Of a stretch of DNA of 64,000 nt, positions 1 through 14,300 are shown in pieces. The notes below the pieces were generated by a model. It saw only the letters and a list, made by a program, of their open reading frames with translations. It was not told the DNA's origin and did not search any database. Positions within the stretch are counted from its first letter, which is position 1; each line of letters opens with the position of its first letter. The position numbers were made by a program, and so were the translations under genes. This DNA comes from Cardinalis cardinalis (taxonomy: Eukaryota; Chordata; Aves; Passeriformes; Cardinalidae): the NCBI GenBank assembly GCA_014549065.1, contig JACDOX010000001.1:8251736-8315735 (forward strand), written 5' to 3'.

Positions 1-261
1 AATTCTAAAATTTACAGTCTGACCTATCCCNGTCTTGAAAGCCTTCAACTACTGGCAGTAGAAAGCATATCAATAGAGAACAGATACACCCCTGTTTTGT
101 GAAGGCTACATGCTTTGGTAGGGCACATGGTTTACTGTGTACATGCCTACTGTGTACATGTACATGCCTTTTATGCCAGCATCAGTTCTGCAACTTACAC
201 AGCTGACAACTTTCACTTTTCATATTAACAGCTATTAATGAGANTCACAAAATTATCTAAT

Positions 262-413
262 GATTTGGGTTGTAGAGGACATTAAAGATTGTCTAGTTCC
301 AGCCTCTCTGGCACAGGCAGGGACATCTTCCACTAGACCAGGTTGCTCAGAGTCCATCCAATCTGGCCTTAAACACTTCCAAGGATNGGGNACCACAGCT
401 TCTCTGGGCAGCC
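262..413 (-). mobile_element. CR1 LINE 3'-end fragment
   Basis: The plus strand reads as the reverse complement of a CR1 3' region: 'ggacattaaagattgtctagttccagcc', 'caggcagggacatcttccactagaccaggttgctc' and 'cacagcttctctgggcagcc' are hallmark blocks. It is short, diverged and non-coding. Confidence 0.8.
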
Positions 414-3400
414 AAGGCTGATATTAATAGCTCATGGCTTAGTGAGCAGTTATGCTTCAGTGTCCTTATGTGGCTACTTCAAGAGAGCAGTGACAAGTGA
501 AGAAATTTCATCACTTTTTAATCAAGATTCTCATGTTGAAGAGGTCAAGTGAGAGAGAAGAAAGAGAGGAAAGAGAACAGAAGAAATGTTCCTCTGAAAG
601 TTCAGTTTTGCCTGGGCTGTTGATGNTGTTTTCTTATACTCTGCAACACTAATACATTGATCTGTGCTAATCTTCATGTACAATTTCAGTCTAGAGATGT
701 ATTTATTTTTCTGTTTAAAATCTAGAGGACTTGGAGGATATTTTCATGATAAAGTTGGGTATGAAGCATTAATTGGCTCATGCAGGAAAATATATGCTTC
801 CTACGTGAGACTCATACAGANATTCAAATTGTCAGACTTATGTCAGTGAGGAAGATGCAGCATAGTGTTATTTTTTTTTTCTTGGTATTGAAATGCTAAA
901 CTTACATTTTTGCTTTTTGATACATTTCCATTGTTTTGGTAAGGAGCTATCCCTTAAAGGAAATGGTGTCTGGAGGTGGCAGAGTTCCCCACCACTATTC
1001 CAAGGCTAAAATCAGTAATGAAGTGTTACTAGGTAAAGGTGACTTGACTCAAAATATCCACCTAGACTTGCATCTGTTCTAAGGTCTGCTCTANTTTTTT
1101 TCATTTCTCTGACCTGGAAGTTGCCTGTATCTGTCTCCTTTCCCTAAGGATGAAAAATTGCATGTCTGAGGCTCNTCTTTCATCAGGGAGGCGACAGAAA
1201 AAAGCATTTTCCATGCATGTGTGAGATGTTTTACAGTGTGTAACTGCAGTGATAAGCAGTGGTCTGTCAGATCTGTTCAGCACAAAGAGANAAGAATGGC
1301 AGTGAAANTGTGCTACAACTTTTGCAAAAGCANAAGCCTTTGTAATCTCTGGTTTTTGGCAGCAGAGACTCCTGTGAAGATGGAGAGAAAATATTGGGTT
1401 GCTGTGCTGAAAAGCTCTCTGTCAGCACAATCAAAATCTTGGTCAAGTGTTTTCTCTATAATTGGGCATCAACACTCATGCCTATTTTGAAAAGTTTTGC
1501 CATGATTCTTTTCGTGTATGAAAATATTTTTTATATATGAAATGGGGCTAATATTTTTTCAGTATCTCCAGTAACATCATCNAATTCATCCTCCATCTGT
1601 ATGCCTGAATTTTTAAGATCTGTTCTCAGGACAACCAAAAGTTGCACCACTAANTTTTCCTAGGATTCATCAGAAAACCTGCTCACAGTAATGATTACCA
1701 GATTTGCATGTGCCTAATAATTTTTCAGTTATGAGATTGCTCCTTCAAGATAGTAGAAGAATACTTGCACTGGGTTTTCCATNGCAAGCTTCATTAGCTC
1801 GCCACTAGTAAAGGACCTTCAATATCAGGCTGTAAATCTCCCCAATAATGAGGTGACCTGGGTTAGGTAATTGTCTCCTGAAAAGTCTATTAACACTGTC
1901 TTTCTGTATTTTCCTAATTTTCTTCAGATGCTCAAAAAATTTGATTCCAAGTTCAAGTCAGTCACAGTTTGAGCAAGTTTCAGTACTGAAGTTTCTCTCC
2001 ATGAGAAAGCCCGAGGATGAAAGTCTTCCCTGACCTCACTGATAATCCTCTCTCATTGCAAGCAAGATGAATTCACCTTTTTCTGAAAATAACTTGCCTT
2101 CCCAGCTTTTTGTTAGAGCCAGAACTACCAACCTTAGCAAACCCAGCACAGGAAGACCTGGCATCTTCCTGGAGTCAGACTGCATGAGGTCTCCATGAGT
2201 AGTTGGGTATATTCAAGACACATCAGCCTCTGGTTTGCATCCATAACTGATGCTTATTTGTACTCTAGCTGTTTGGCTAGGACTTGGACATTATGACANC
2301 TGTGACTAGCAAGTACCCAGAAAATGGAGCCATTTAATGGTGTTTTAGAAGTGGCCTTGCAGCTACAGGAGAGGGGAAATTGCTGAATTTGTCTGTACTT
2401 CAGGTATAATTATTATTATTATTTACTTTTCTTCTGGAAGAAGCAAATCTTGATTTTAAAGATTCATCCATAATATTAAATACTGCCCATCTATCTATTT
2501 GGTTTTCACACAGTGCTTTCTGCTGTTGTAATAATCCTGTCTCATCATGGTATCCAATTTCTCTTCCTCCCATATAATTATATAATCTTTTTCAATAGTA
2601 CTGCATATGTTTTTATAAACCCTGAAGGCAGTGTTAGAAACAGGCTAAACTTGACTAGGAGGAGACACTTATATGCTAAGCAATATTTTACACTCACGGG
2701 AATGAAGCTCTAGAGAATAAAATATAGTGGAGAGATGCAAAAGTGGCCTATAGGGAGAACTTTTTATCAGCATGTGGGGGAAGTATCANAAAGTAAAAAA
2801 CCTTTCCTAAAAATCTTTAATACATCTTGAGCATTACAGCACGCTGAAATTTAACATTTCCAGAATGNCATAAAGCTTTTTATAAGACAGATAAATCTAA
2901 TTCTGCAAACCTCTGGCTGATTCCTGTTTCAGTGCATGGAAACAGATGTCAAGATACTCTTTTGCATCTTTGCCTTGCATTGCATCTCACTGAGGTGGAA
3001 GATCTCACTGTAGTGTGCCTCAGCATACCAGCAGGCCAGTGTTGTAGCAGAATTACAGTGATGCAGAAACCATACTCTCTCTCTGCACCTGAAAGGGTTA
3101 AACACCTACAAAAACATGCTCAAGGTTTTAGATTAAATCACACTGCAGAGTGTTTCTCTCTCTGGGCATGAGAGCAGCAAGAACATTATGATGTCCTCTT
3201 AGATAAGCAGAGCTTTTCCTTTTTAAGTGACATTATGTATTAGCTGGTCCTTTCAAGGACAGGATTTTTAGTAGGGTTTTAAGTATCTGTCTAACACAAA
3301 CAACTTGCCTGGCATGAAACCTAGATTGCACAGTAATACTGCACAGCACTTGCTTGCAGCTTTTCAAAGGAGAATTTTTGAGCCACAGTGGTAGCAAATG

Positions 3401-6400
3401 CTGTAATAAAAGCTTAAAGGGAATTTTCTACTCTCAAGCCAAGGATCAAAGTCTGAGAAAACAGGCAGTGTTCAAAAAAAAAAAAGAATAGATGGTTAAA
3501 AATGAAGTTTTAAACAACTCTTCTGGCCACTGGTCAAAGAATGAGAAGCTGAATCAAAACATTTCATGAGAAACATTATGAGCCTTTCTATGTACCACTT
3601 TCTAATCCCTGGGCAATTGAAAGGAAATTATACTTCATATTTCACATTATCCATTTTATACCNATAAATGCCTTTATTTTATTAGCACCATTTGAAGTAG
3701 CCTAGCTTTAGTGCAAATTCAGCTCTCTCCGTTTCCCAGGTGGCATGTTTTGGGAGGAGCAGGAAAAAGAAAGGAGACAAACGTAGTTATAAAAGAGAAA
3801 AAATAATGCAAAAGCCACGGTCTTTTCTCTCAAACTTACTAGTCATCCTAAGGTGTGTCCNAAGGTTAGATTAAATAATATCTTTCACTTAGCAGCAAAA
3901 TTGTTATAAAGCCACCAAAGCTAAGCGTAGAGAGCTACAGCAGTACCATTAAAAAAATTAAGAAAAATATCATATTAAGAAAAATCAAAGAATCTATTTC
4001 TGTGGCGGTGCACTACTGGAACCAAATTCATGTATGAAAAGTCAAAGAACAACAGAAAAATAGACTTATAGAAGTGTGGGTAATGGACATTGCTCAAGCT
4101 TTTCAATGCTTGACATTTTTTACCAGGTGGCATCACGTTCTAANAATTCAGGATTCAAAATTAGACACAGCTAAGATGTAAAGTATCTTAAAACCAGCCT
4201 CCTATCTTGGTTCCTATTTTAACACAGTAAACTTACATATTCAAATCATGTACATCTGTNATGGGTATAACACTTTAAAAATACTTACACACAGAAAATC
4301 TGAAGATCCTTACTTGTCCAGTGATCTCTGATGACTCAGTGTAAAACCTTTATTCAAAACCAAATCAAAAACTAAACAAACAGCAACAAATAAAATATTA
4401 AAAAAGTTCACCCATCACTATGTATGTGAGCACATACTTTTATCCATCCACTCTTTGCTTGAGTCATTTTTGTCTTTATGAAATTTCAAGCTATTAAAAT
4501 CTTATGAGCAGATGCTCATAATACAGGGAGCAAACTTTGTCTAGGAGTAGTTTAGAATACTGTGCTCCAAAGTTATATCTATTTATACCTTTATTTTGGG
4601 AGAACACTAATATGATTCACTGAAGTACCTTGAATGATGAGTCATCAGGACANAATGACAGAAGAATTATGTTTCAAAGAAAGCACAAATGTTAAGCTCT
4701 GCCAATTTTAAAGAAATGATAGTATGGTAAGAATGATATGTGTTACACATGCATGTAGCTACTTTCCTGAAGACTCATTTAGGATCATATTTTGCTGTTT
4801 CCTGAGCTGAAGATCGCTACAATTAATGAGACTGCTTGCAGAGTTGCTTTCTATCAGAGTCTCCAAATCAGGGTTTTTAAAATACATTTTCCCATAGGCA
4901 GTGATTAGTGTTATCCTTAATTATTTCACAGTGTTTGGAGACACCATTTCAAATATTGCATTAGTTAATACTAATTCAAGTGGGAGTTCATTGCTTCCTA
5001 CTGCCCTAATTTTTTTTCCATGGCCATGACTTTCTCAGATGGAAAACATGGAAGTAGAGAGGTAACAAGGTCCTAAGCATTCGAGCTAGGGAGAGGAGCA
5101 AAGAGAAAANGAACAGAACACTCTTGTGTGTTGAATAAGGTTTTCCCTTGAGGTTTATTTTGAGCCCTTGAATTCNATGGAAGTGGAAGAACAAATTCTC
5201 TGTTATGGAGGATGCAGAACTTACCCAGGCTTTTAAGTGCATGCCCATTGCCAGTATGTTCAGAAGGACACCTTTCTCTCACCCTTTTGTGTCCTGGCCA
5301 CAAGCTTGGTCAGGGCTTCAGAAGCTCTGAAGATGCACCTTTTAAAAAAAGAAAACANGAAATCAGAATATGCTGTTTCCCCAGATACAGTGGTCCAGTT
5401 GCAATAACACAGGAGGCTTTGGTGGCTGGAGCTTTGTTAGAAGGGAAATTAGATTTATCAAACGAAAAGGAGGTCCCTCCCTACTCTTCTGCTATTCTTT
5501 CCATATGGAAAAATGTCAAAGTATGGATGGGACACTGAGATTGTTAGGGTTAGAACTGACAGATGAGATGAAGGTAAAGCCTCAGCTATGTTCCCAGTTT
5601 GTTTCTGAAAAAGCAAACTCATTACTAAGGTAGACACTAAGATCCTAGACCCAGAAAAGCCTGGGCTGGGCAAGATGCGAGATGTTGCTGTGGCTGCAAT
5701 GCACACAGCAGTATCCCAGTGTCCTGGCCTCAGTAGAGGACAGCAGTGGGTGTCTGCAGAAAGAGGTGAACGTTCTTGTGATACTCCCCTGCAATACCTG
5801 CCTCCCAGACCTTGGTGATTTGTACCTCTGTGTAAAAGAGTGTGGCACAGAGCTCAGAGCCAGACATTTAACCATGCACTAGTGTGAGTGGTTTTGTAGC
5901 TTGCTCTGAGCTCACAGCAGCCACAGCTGCACAACAAACAGCNTGGAAGTGAAATGCTCTGAAGCTCCCAGGGATAATCCCTGCAACAATCTGAAGACCA
6001 GAATGAACAAATTTTCAGGGTGTGAAGGAGAACAGGAGAAGATGAAGGATGTCAACCCCCAAATAATTGTCCCTGGAATTTATTAGATAAAATGCTCAAC
6101 TCACCCTAAGGAGCAAGATATTATTTGTTCTCCAGAAAAGTGTGAAATCCAGAAGGAAAACCCCTTCTAGTCCCCATGTCTGGTCCGAGGGTTAATCATA
6201 AACAAGAGACAGAACTCCAAGTCTTGCTTTCCCAGTACCAGTGAGTGGCCTACACTGTGCTCTATCCCTACTTCTTCAAAGGAGAGCAAGTAAATAAAAC
6301 TCAAGAGCTTTGTTATTCCTCAGGAGTGCAAAAAAACCCTCCTAGGCTTGCAGCTGAGCAGCAGAGCACTGAAGCGTGGAAATAATTATATACAGTAATT

Positions 6401-7011
6401 ATTTGTATTGACAGTGCAACAAAGACCTGATAGCAAAGGCTTTATTCAGTCAGTTGAACTATTCAAAAGGTGTTACTGCACTCACTGAGCTCTATCTTGA
6501 AATGATAAATGTTTCTTACTATTACCCCAATTAAAAAGTTCTTCCAGAGCCTTCACAACCAGGGAAATTTGAACTTCCTGATACCATGCTAATTTCACTC
6601 ATGCTTGTCACACACTCGTATGCTGTTGCAGAAAACCTGTCCTTTAACTGAAATAAAATCTTTTCTTTCCATGATACTGTTTCCCTGGAATGTGTTTAGA
6701 GAACTGTCCCTTCATTCTAGGTTGCTAAACTGGCTTTGCAAATGGCAGATGTCTGCCTGGCCAATTTTTTTACCAACTCCTTGTGTTTGTTTGAATTGAT
6801 GTTTTCTGAGAACAGATGTCCCTCACAACCTGCTTTCTGTCCCAAAGAAACAGAAATCCAGATGGTTTATTCGACTCNCTCTTTCTTTTCAGTCCTAGTT
6901 CCACCTGTGGGGAGTGCTTCCATAGCAGAACAGGAGTGGCTGATGCCCTTTTTATACAAAAGTTGCAAGGCAAGGGAAAAATGCATTGCACATATAAAGA
7001 GACAATTTACA
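414..7011. other. Intergenic, no gene recognised
   Basis: This is AT-rich DNA with short open frames only, none with a recognisable protein. A mildly GC-richer patch at about 5,200-5,960 has overlapping frames up to 108 codons but no domain and no splice-supported structure. Confidence 0.7.
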
Positions 7012-7298
7012 GCATCTTGTAGGGACAGGNCAAGGGGAAATGGCTTCAAAATGATAGANGTTTAGATTAGATATTAGGGAGAAGTTCTTCACTGCAAGGG
7101 TGGTCAGCCAGCAGGTCAAGTTGCCAAGAGAAATTGTGGATGCCCCATTCCTGGAAGCGTTCAAGGCCAGGTTGGTTGAGGCTTTGGNCAACCTGGTCTA
7201 GTGGAAGGCCCCCCTGTCCTTGGAAGGGGGGTTACAAGTAGATGATCTTTAAGGTCTCTTCCAACCAAAGTCATTTTATGATTNTGACTGTATGACTA
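7012..7298 (+). mobile_element. CR1 LINE 3'-end fragment
   Basis: It runs from 'gggacaggncaaggggaaatggcttcaaa' through 'ttgtggatgccccattcctggaagcgttcaaggcc' and 'aacctggtctagtggaagg' to 'ctttaaggtctcttccaacc', ending in a decayed ATTCTATG-type tail near 7290. This is the end of CR1 ORF2 plus its 3'UTR in plus orientation. Confidence 0.88.
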
Positions 7299-10200
7299 TA
7301 TTTCCAAGACTTACACTGAGCATAAGAAGAGCTGGGGTTTTCTGCTAGTCTTTTCCTTAAGCATTAAATAATTATCTCTTCTTTTTTTGTTTGTTAATTT
7401 TTTAAAGAAAACTAGCAAAAAGGGCAAATAACTGAGTAATCATGCTGCTGTTGTTCATATTTCAAAAGAAACAAATCAATTTTTAAAAAATTTGAATTGA
7501 AAGCAAAATACTGAAAAGGTAAGACCTCGATTACCTTGGTGTAAATCCATTCCAGCTGTAAGAGTGACTGTGGATTTTACTGAAGGCATGTTTTCGGCTG
7601 ACCCCATATTTCACAGTGCATCCTTCTGTTCTGGCCTCTTTCNTTCTCCTGGCATATTCTACCTTTTCATCTCTCACATTCTGGTCCCTCCCTTTTCCCA
7701 GTGTGCCTTTCCCTATCCTTTCCTGACTGCACCTTCTAAGAAAGTGAAGGAATTTTAGCTGAAAGGCTGTAGCACAGTTGCCCTAGTATAGGAGGTTNCT
7801 CTTACATGCATCCAAGGTAGAAGAGTCTATGATATCCTAAAGTTATTNATACCACAATTTTTCCACCATAGCTCCATGGTGTCACCCTCAGACGTCTTTT
7901 TTTTCTGAAATTCTNAAAATTTCTTTCTGTCAATTGTCAAGAATTTTGGGGGCCAATACTGTTAAACAGTGTGTGCAACACATTCACACAGTGTATACAG
8001 TCAAGGAGAGTCAGGTAAGTGTATTTCAGTATGTGTTCACTAGGTCCACTGAACCCCTCCGTTGTACCACCATTTTCACACAAGCATCTGTTGTCAAGCA
8101 AATCACCCTCCATTCATTTCCTAGCTGGAATAAAGGNAAATTAACCCATGTTGTCAGAAAAAAACCCCATCAGCCTGCTTCCACAAGATTTCATGGACCT
8201 GTGTGTTTGCTTATAATCCACTNTTTTAATTCTCTCTTGATGTCAAAACATTTGAAATCAATTATTACCATCAGATCCTATCCTTCAGTAGTACATTAGT
8301 GCTCATGAAGACATTCTCATAGGCAGAACTGATTTTTCCAGGGTTTTTTTCCACNTTCTGATTTTCTAGGAGCCACTTACATTGTGTGCTCAGCTGCATG
8401 CCATGGCATGAAATTTTCATGGAAGTTTCCCAAAGAATAAAGGAAGATCCTCCTATAAACCTATTGACATGTCATAGCATGTAGATAATTTTATGTTTTG
8501 TGTAATAATAAAAAAGGAATTGATGGTTTCATTTAGCCATGGTGATTAGTCAGCAAGTATCTCTAATGTCACAATGCAAAAACTGAAGTGGAACAGATAT
8601 ATCCATTCTGATTAAAGTATGAATACTCAGATTCATAGTATTTTGACCACTAAATGCAACATGTGTTCAACAATTTCCCAGAAAAGCAAAATCAGTGGAG
8701 TAAAGGATTTTTGTGAGAGGTTTTTCCTGGAGGTTAGTAGTAGCTTAGCAGAACTCTGATGAAGGTTGTGGCTCTTAACAGAGGCGGCAAATGCAAATGA
8801 TGTGCCCTCCCCTGGAATGAGAAAGTAAAGTAAAGCAAAAANGGCCTGATGGATGAATCATTCTTCTATAAGAATTTTAACCTTAATTTGAAGGTGTTGT
8901 GATGTGTGTATTAAAAGGCACACAAGGAAACCTCACTGCTTCACTGAGGGAATTTGTACAAGACAGTTTCTGGCATATTTACCAGTGAAGGAACTTCTCA
9001 TCACAGCAGGTGAAGAGCAAAGTGGCAANCACCATGACTGGATGTTTTGATGTGAATCCTTTTCTGATATGATTTCTGATCATACAACTAGATCTGTTAT
9101 AAAGTAGCACTCAAGAACATGAGAATTATTTTGGAGTCAAAACCTTGGCTCAAGCAAACATGGGACTTGCAAGTAAATGTTTTTCCTGATAATTCAAAAT
9201 TTCTCACCATGTAATGAGCTTCTCCATCTAGTCAATATATTAATAAATGCATTAGGCATTTCTATATTTATATTGGTAAATACATTAATCAATTTATCCC
9301 ATGTTTAAAATCTCCTGTACGTAGTGAGTTTGTGTACTGTGGCCCTACAAGCAATTTCACAGAGGTCCACTCTGTCTTTGTACTTTGCACCGTGGTTTTA
9401 TCAAGAATCTCCAAAAATTCTTGTCAGAGAAAGATGTACAGGGAGCACCATCAGGCTGGTGGTTATCTTTCAGCTGCAGTCAGAATTGAACTAATTTCTG
9501 CTTTGGCTTTAAATATCCCTGAAAAGCTTATTTTCACTGGAGTATTAATTGTGTGGAAAAGGACAAGGGTTATGGAGTTGGATTGTTTGCTCCAGTGGGA
9601 ATACAACAGTTCAATGAGACATGAACTGGAAAATTTAATTTTTCTATTACATTCAAATACTTTTTCTGTCCACATATTTCATCTAACTTCTTCATCAGCT
9701 CAAACTCTTTGTTTCACTGTTCAAAGAAATCTCCAGCTCTCCAAAAAAAATTGACTCTTTACAGTGATTCCTTAAATTTGTTTGTTACCTGAGCAAAACA
9801 TTTGGCAGCAAATGCAAAAACAAAAAAAAGTGTATTAATATATAAATTCTTCTCATCACCTCTCTGTTCAAAATCCTGTCTGCTGATGGGCAGAGGTTCC
9901 TGCAACCGGGCTCAGCCCATGCCAAGGGTGATGGTTTCTGCTCTTATCAGATGTTGGGGAGCACAGTTCTGATGTTCTCCCACACTTCTGACAACAGGAC
10001 AGTGGATTTCTAGTGTCACTAGGTCAGGNTCTCAGCCTCATACTCACCCAGGTGTACTACACATCACCTGCCAGCTTCTCATCCCTTCGGTCAAAGCATA
10101 TCCTTGGAAAATTGGTTTTTGTAATTGAATTATGGCTTACACACCATTTTATTTTTGTGTGTCTGCAGAAATAGTGCTGTGATTAAATTTTCAGGCCTTG

Positions 10201-11021
10201 TTATGCATTCCTAAGTAGACTTAACCTGGTGAAAGTACATCAAATTCAAAAACTGTAAAGTAATTGAATAGTCAAATACAGCAATTACTTCAGATGTAGA
10301 AATTGAAGCATTGAGTAGATGACCTTGCAAGTTACATCTGTATACAGCTCTGTGTGGGTGGGACCATGAGCTCAAGAGAGATTGCAGCACAGACAATGAT
10401 TTTTTTTTTTCAAGCTGCAGGAGAAAATCTCAGCAAGACACTTGTGACCTTTTTATTTATTGACAGATTTTATTTAAATTTNTATAGAGGAAAGGTGAAT
10501 ATTTACTGAAGCCAGATGAAACCTGATATAAATTACTATCCAGGGAAGCTTGTCCACTGACTCTTTCAAATTTAGCAAATAGAAAATGATTCTTCATTGG
10601 GCTTTTGTTCTAAAAATATCTTTTCCCAGGTTACAATCAATTCATCTGTATGTTTGTTTTTTAAATACTTTATTTTGCACGTTTTCAAACCCCAGTTATG
10701 GTTTAAAGCATTGTAAATATATTTCATCAGTGAGCATATCACATATGTTTCAGTTCAATTTTCAAATTTGGTGTCTGCAACCTCANCTCTCAGAGGGCTT
10801 TCTGAGGTCTCTTGATTTCATTTATTCAAAATAATGAGGCCTCTGGAATACTGAGAAATGGATGGAAGTGTGGAATAGAAAAGCAAGGGCAACATGGTAA
10901 GGAAAATATTGAATATATATATTTGTGTTTTAATCCTAGATACTAGCCAATGAGTTTGTGCTGCACAAATATCAAATTATGTAGCTGAAAATCTTAGAAA
11001 ACTCCCCATCTTTCGTTCTCT
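7299..11021. other. Intergenic, no gene recognised
   Basis: AT-rich single-copy-looking DNA. The longest frame (9,332-9,754, plus) shows no recognisable motif. Confidence 0.7.
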
Positions 11022-11071
11022 TTCTTTTCTTTCTTTATTTCTCTTTCTTTCTTTCTTTCTTTCTTTCTTTT

Positions 11072-11163
<92 letters not shown>

Positions 11164-11166
11164 TNT

Positions 11167-11258
<92 letters not shown>

Positions 11259-11370
11259 TCCTTCCTTCTTTCCTTCCTTCCTTCCTTCCTTCCTTCCTTC
11301 CTTCCTTCCTTCCTTCCTTCCTTCCTTCCTTCCTTCCTTCCTTCCTTCCTTCTTTCTTTTTTCTTCTCTG
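11022..11370. repeat. Compound (CTTT)n-(CTTC)n pyrimidine microsatellite
   Basis: About 240 bp of CTTT units switch near 11260 to about 90 bp of CTTC units, with few interruptions and one n at 11165. The minus strand is pure purine, giving an artificial Lys/Glu/Arg-rich open frame. The length is probably underestimated or variable in the assembly. Confidence 0.97.
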
Positions 11371-14300
11371 AAAATAAATTTAAGTGAATTTTTATAGCAA
11401 CACTTTTTTCTCAAGGGATAGTTTCCTTTGAAAAATAGAAACTATTTAGCAGACAAACAGTCACAACTTACCACCACTGGAACTTAATAAGTTCAAGAGG
11501 TTAATCAAATTCTTATGTAGGAAAGACAGTGCGACAGTGCTGGTATAGTGTTCTTTTAAGCTGATAGATTTTGGAATACACTTTTCAGAAATGTGAAGAT
11601 TATTTTGCTTTTTCCTTAATTTTTCAGACAACTATATTAGTAAAAATGAAAGTCTTGATCAACCCTTTAATATTCATGACTTATGTCTTGATAGCATTTA
11701 AAAGTAAAATTTCAGTTGCTATTTTAATTTTAAAGTACTTTCCCCATTAACTCATTAGAAAATATTTGATTTCTGCCTAATGAAAACACACTTGAAGGTC
11801 GAAGCACAAATAAGCCCAGTCAGGGTTGAAATCCCTCCATCACTCTCTCATTGCTCCTGACAGCATTAGGCAAGGGACAAAAGGCAAATGTTAATAATGG
11901 AGTGTCAGCTNGGATGTTTGTCACTAATGTTGAATGTCCTTGCTCTTCTGTGTACTTTTATCCGTGCCCTTCCATTCCTTTAAAATATTTTCCAGGAGAA
12001 AAACCTGTAAGAGAAAAACAGCACCATGTCAGCAAANAGTGTAATTATTTTGAGTTCATTATGGGGATTTTGAGGATCTCTTCAGATGTTGAATCAAGCT
12101 CCAAAGTTGCATTCATCTNTCCTTGATGAACTCCTCCCTAATTTTTTCCCTTGAGGGAGATGACACAAAAAAGGACATCACCAAGGCAAACAGTCTAGGG
12201 AATTTATGGCCCATTTGTTTTCCTAGAAACTATCAGAGATACTGGGTCACTGGATGTTTCCACAGAAAAGGCCCTACCCATTTTCCTTCAAGTCAGAAGA
12301 GCTGGTCCAACAGCATTCAGTGCACTCCCACTGATAGCTTCTTTTCATTTGCTGTTTGAAATGTCACCATCAAGTTAGCAAAAAATAAAATATGACTAAT
12401 AAGAGTAGTGGGGATGAGTTAGTCACACCATTAGCAGCCTGGNCATGTCACTTAACTGATCACCCCAGCTGCAATTGTCATCAGATCTCAGGGTTGGGCT
12501 ACCAGAGGTATCCCAGGAGTCCCAAGAGGAGAGAGAAGGTTGTTTTTCCTCTGAGCCCCTGCACCAGGTCTGCTCCTTCCCTCATCTGTGATGAGCCAGT
12601 TGTTTCAGCCCAATCTCGCTTCCACATCTTCCTAACTCCAGATGAAATCCATTGGTCGGAGAGGGTGGGAAGATGAGTTACTCAGTACACTCTGCTGCTC
12701 AGTGGGATCCTCCAAGGAAATGGTCAGCTTGGATTAGGCCTCCAGAGACTTTGGCACCTGGGATAGTGACCGAGATGACACTGTCCTTATTTCTCTATTC
12801 AGTGCCAAACTAGGGTTCAAGCACGTTAGTCTCTTCTGAGCCTTTTAGGAATGGTCCAAGAGAAAGGATTGAAAGAGGGTACCCANACNCCCCCAGAATT
12901 CCATCCATCCTATAAATTTTCTACAAAACATTCACATTACAAAATAAACAGCCTCACCCAAAAATGTTTTATGCAAAGAGAAACTGCACTCATGGGAATG
13001 GTAGAGCCAATGGAGACAAACTTAAGTTTTAAACTGTGACATAGAACTACCATACACTGTATCATGTCCTACCTTGGAATATGGTAGAGATTTGGGGGAT
13101 GTTTTGCTGCTACTGCCACTGCAACTCTGATGAGCTGGGCACAGTTTTTATTTGTTGGTCTGTTTGTTTCATTGTGCTTATGACAGCAGATTATTTTATC
13201 TATTGCTAGCAATATACTTCTTCGATCTATCTTCATAAGTTTAATGGAAATAAGTTGACCTGTGAATAACACACAATAGAAGAATGGAAAAACNTTTTCC
13301 TTAAAATTCAAAACACAGCAGTTTGTTTCTTTACCTGCAGCAGACTTTTGAAGTGTGAAATGATCAGTGCAGTCTATAACACTTTACAGTCTAATGTGGC
13401 TGAAAACTCTGTGAGGTGAAATGAACTTGTGGGAGAAGAATGAGTGCACGGTTGTGGAACAAGCCTGTGCACTCTGGATGTAAATGAGCCAAAGATAAAC
13501 ACAGCCATGGACTTTGCTTCAAACAAAGATCAGAACACCCCAGCCCAAGCTCTCTCCCTATCCTGACATGTTAGTTTTCTCAGGAAATTGTCTGTCCCTG
13601 AGAATCACTGGAGTGAGCCAGGAGCTCTTCCACCAGAAGTCCAGAAGTGCCAGTTTTGTTTGTTGGGGGACACAGAAGGAGCTATGGGAGCTCCCACACG
13701 CACATAGGAGGGCTCACCATGGATCTCAGCAAGCTTTGTCCTGTGAGAGCAGCATCAGTCTGTGCAGCTGAGCTTCTGATGTGAGGACTGCTCCCTGGGA
13801 GCCTTTTTACTTCAATGTAGTAAAATTAAAGGAGAATCAAAAAGTTAAGAATGAAAGTAGAAAAAAAGCCGGTCCTCGCCCCTTGTTATTGGTAGAGATG
13901 AATCCTGATCACTGCAATGACTTTGGAGTCAGAGACAGAAAGAGATGGATGGGGCCATTAGTGTTTTCAAAAGAACTTACAGCTNCTGCAGATAAATGGC
14001 TGAGTAGGATGAAGGTACTCAAAGATTTTGGTAATATTTGCATAGGTGTTTAGTCTTCTGAACCAGTAATTTAAGTACTTCTGGTCAACAATTTCTACAA
14101 ATAAAAGAGGCAAGTNGAATAAAATTGAACTGTCAGAACTTTTTATTTGGTTAATCATTTTAAACTTCCAAGATTCAGCCTCAAAAATTTGTTCTCATTC
14201 TACTAGGGTTTTGTGACCTCAAACCTTTGCTCAGGAGGAGAAATTTTTCTTGNTTCATCTTACTTCAACATTCACACCACTGTGAACAAATTTTGACATC

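Noticed and set aside
9332..9754. 140-codon plus-strand open frame
   Set aside because: No recognisable motif, no splice context and AT-rich composition like the flanks; probably chance.
10977..11414. 145-codon minus-strand open frame rich in Lys, Glu and Arg
   Set aside because: It is the translation of the CTTT/CTTC microsatellite and has no non-repetitive coding content.
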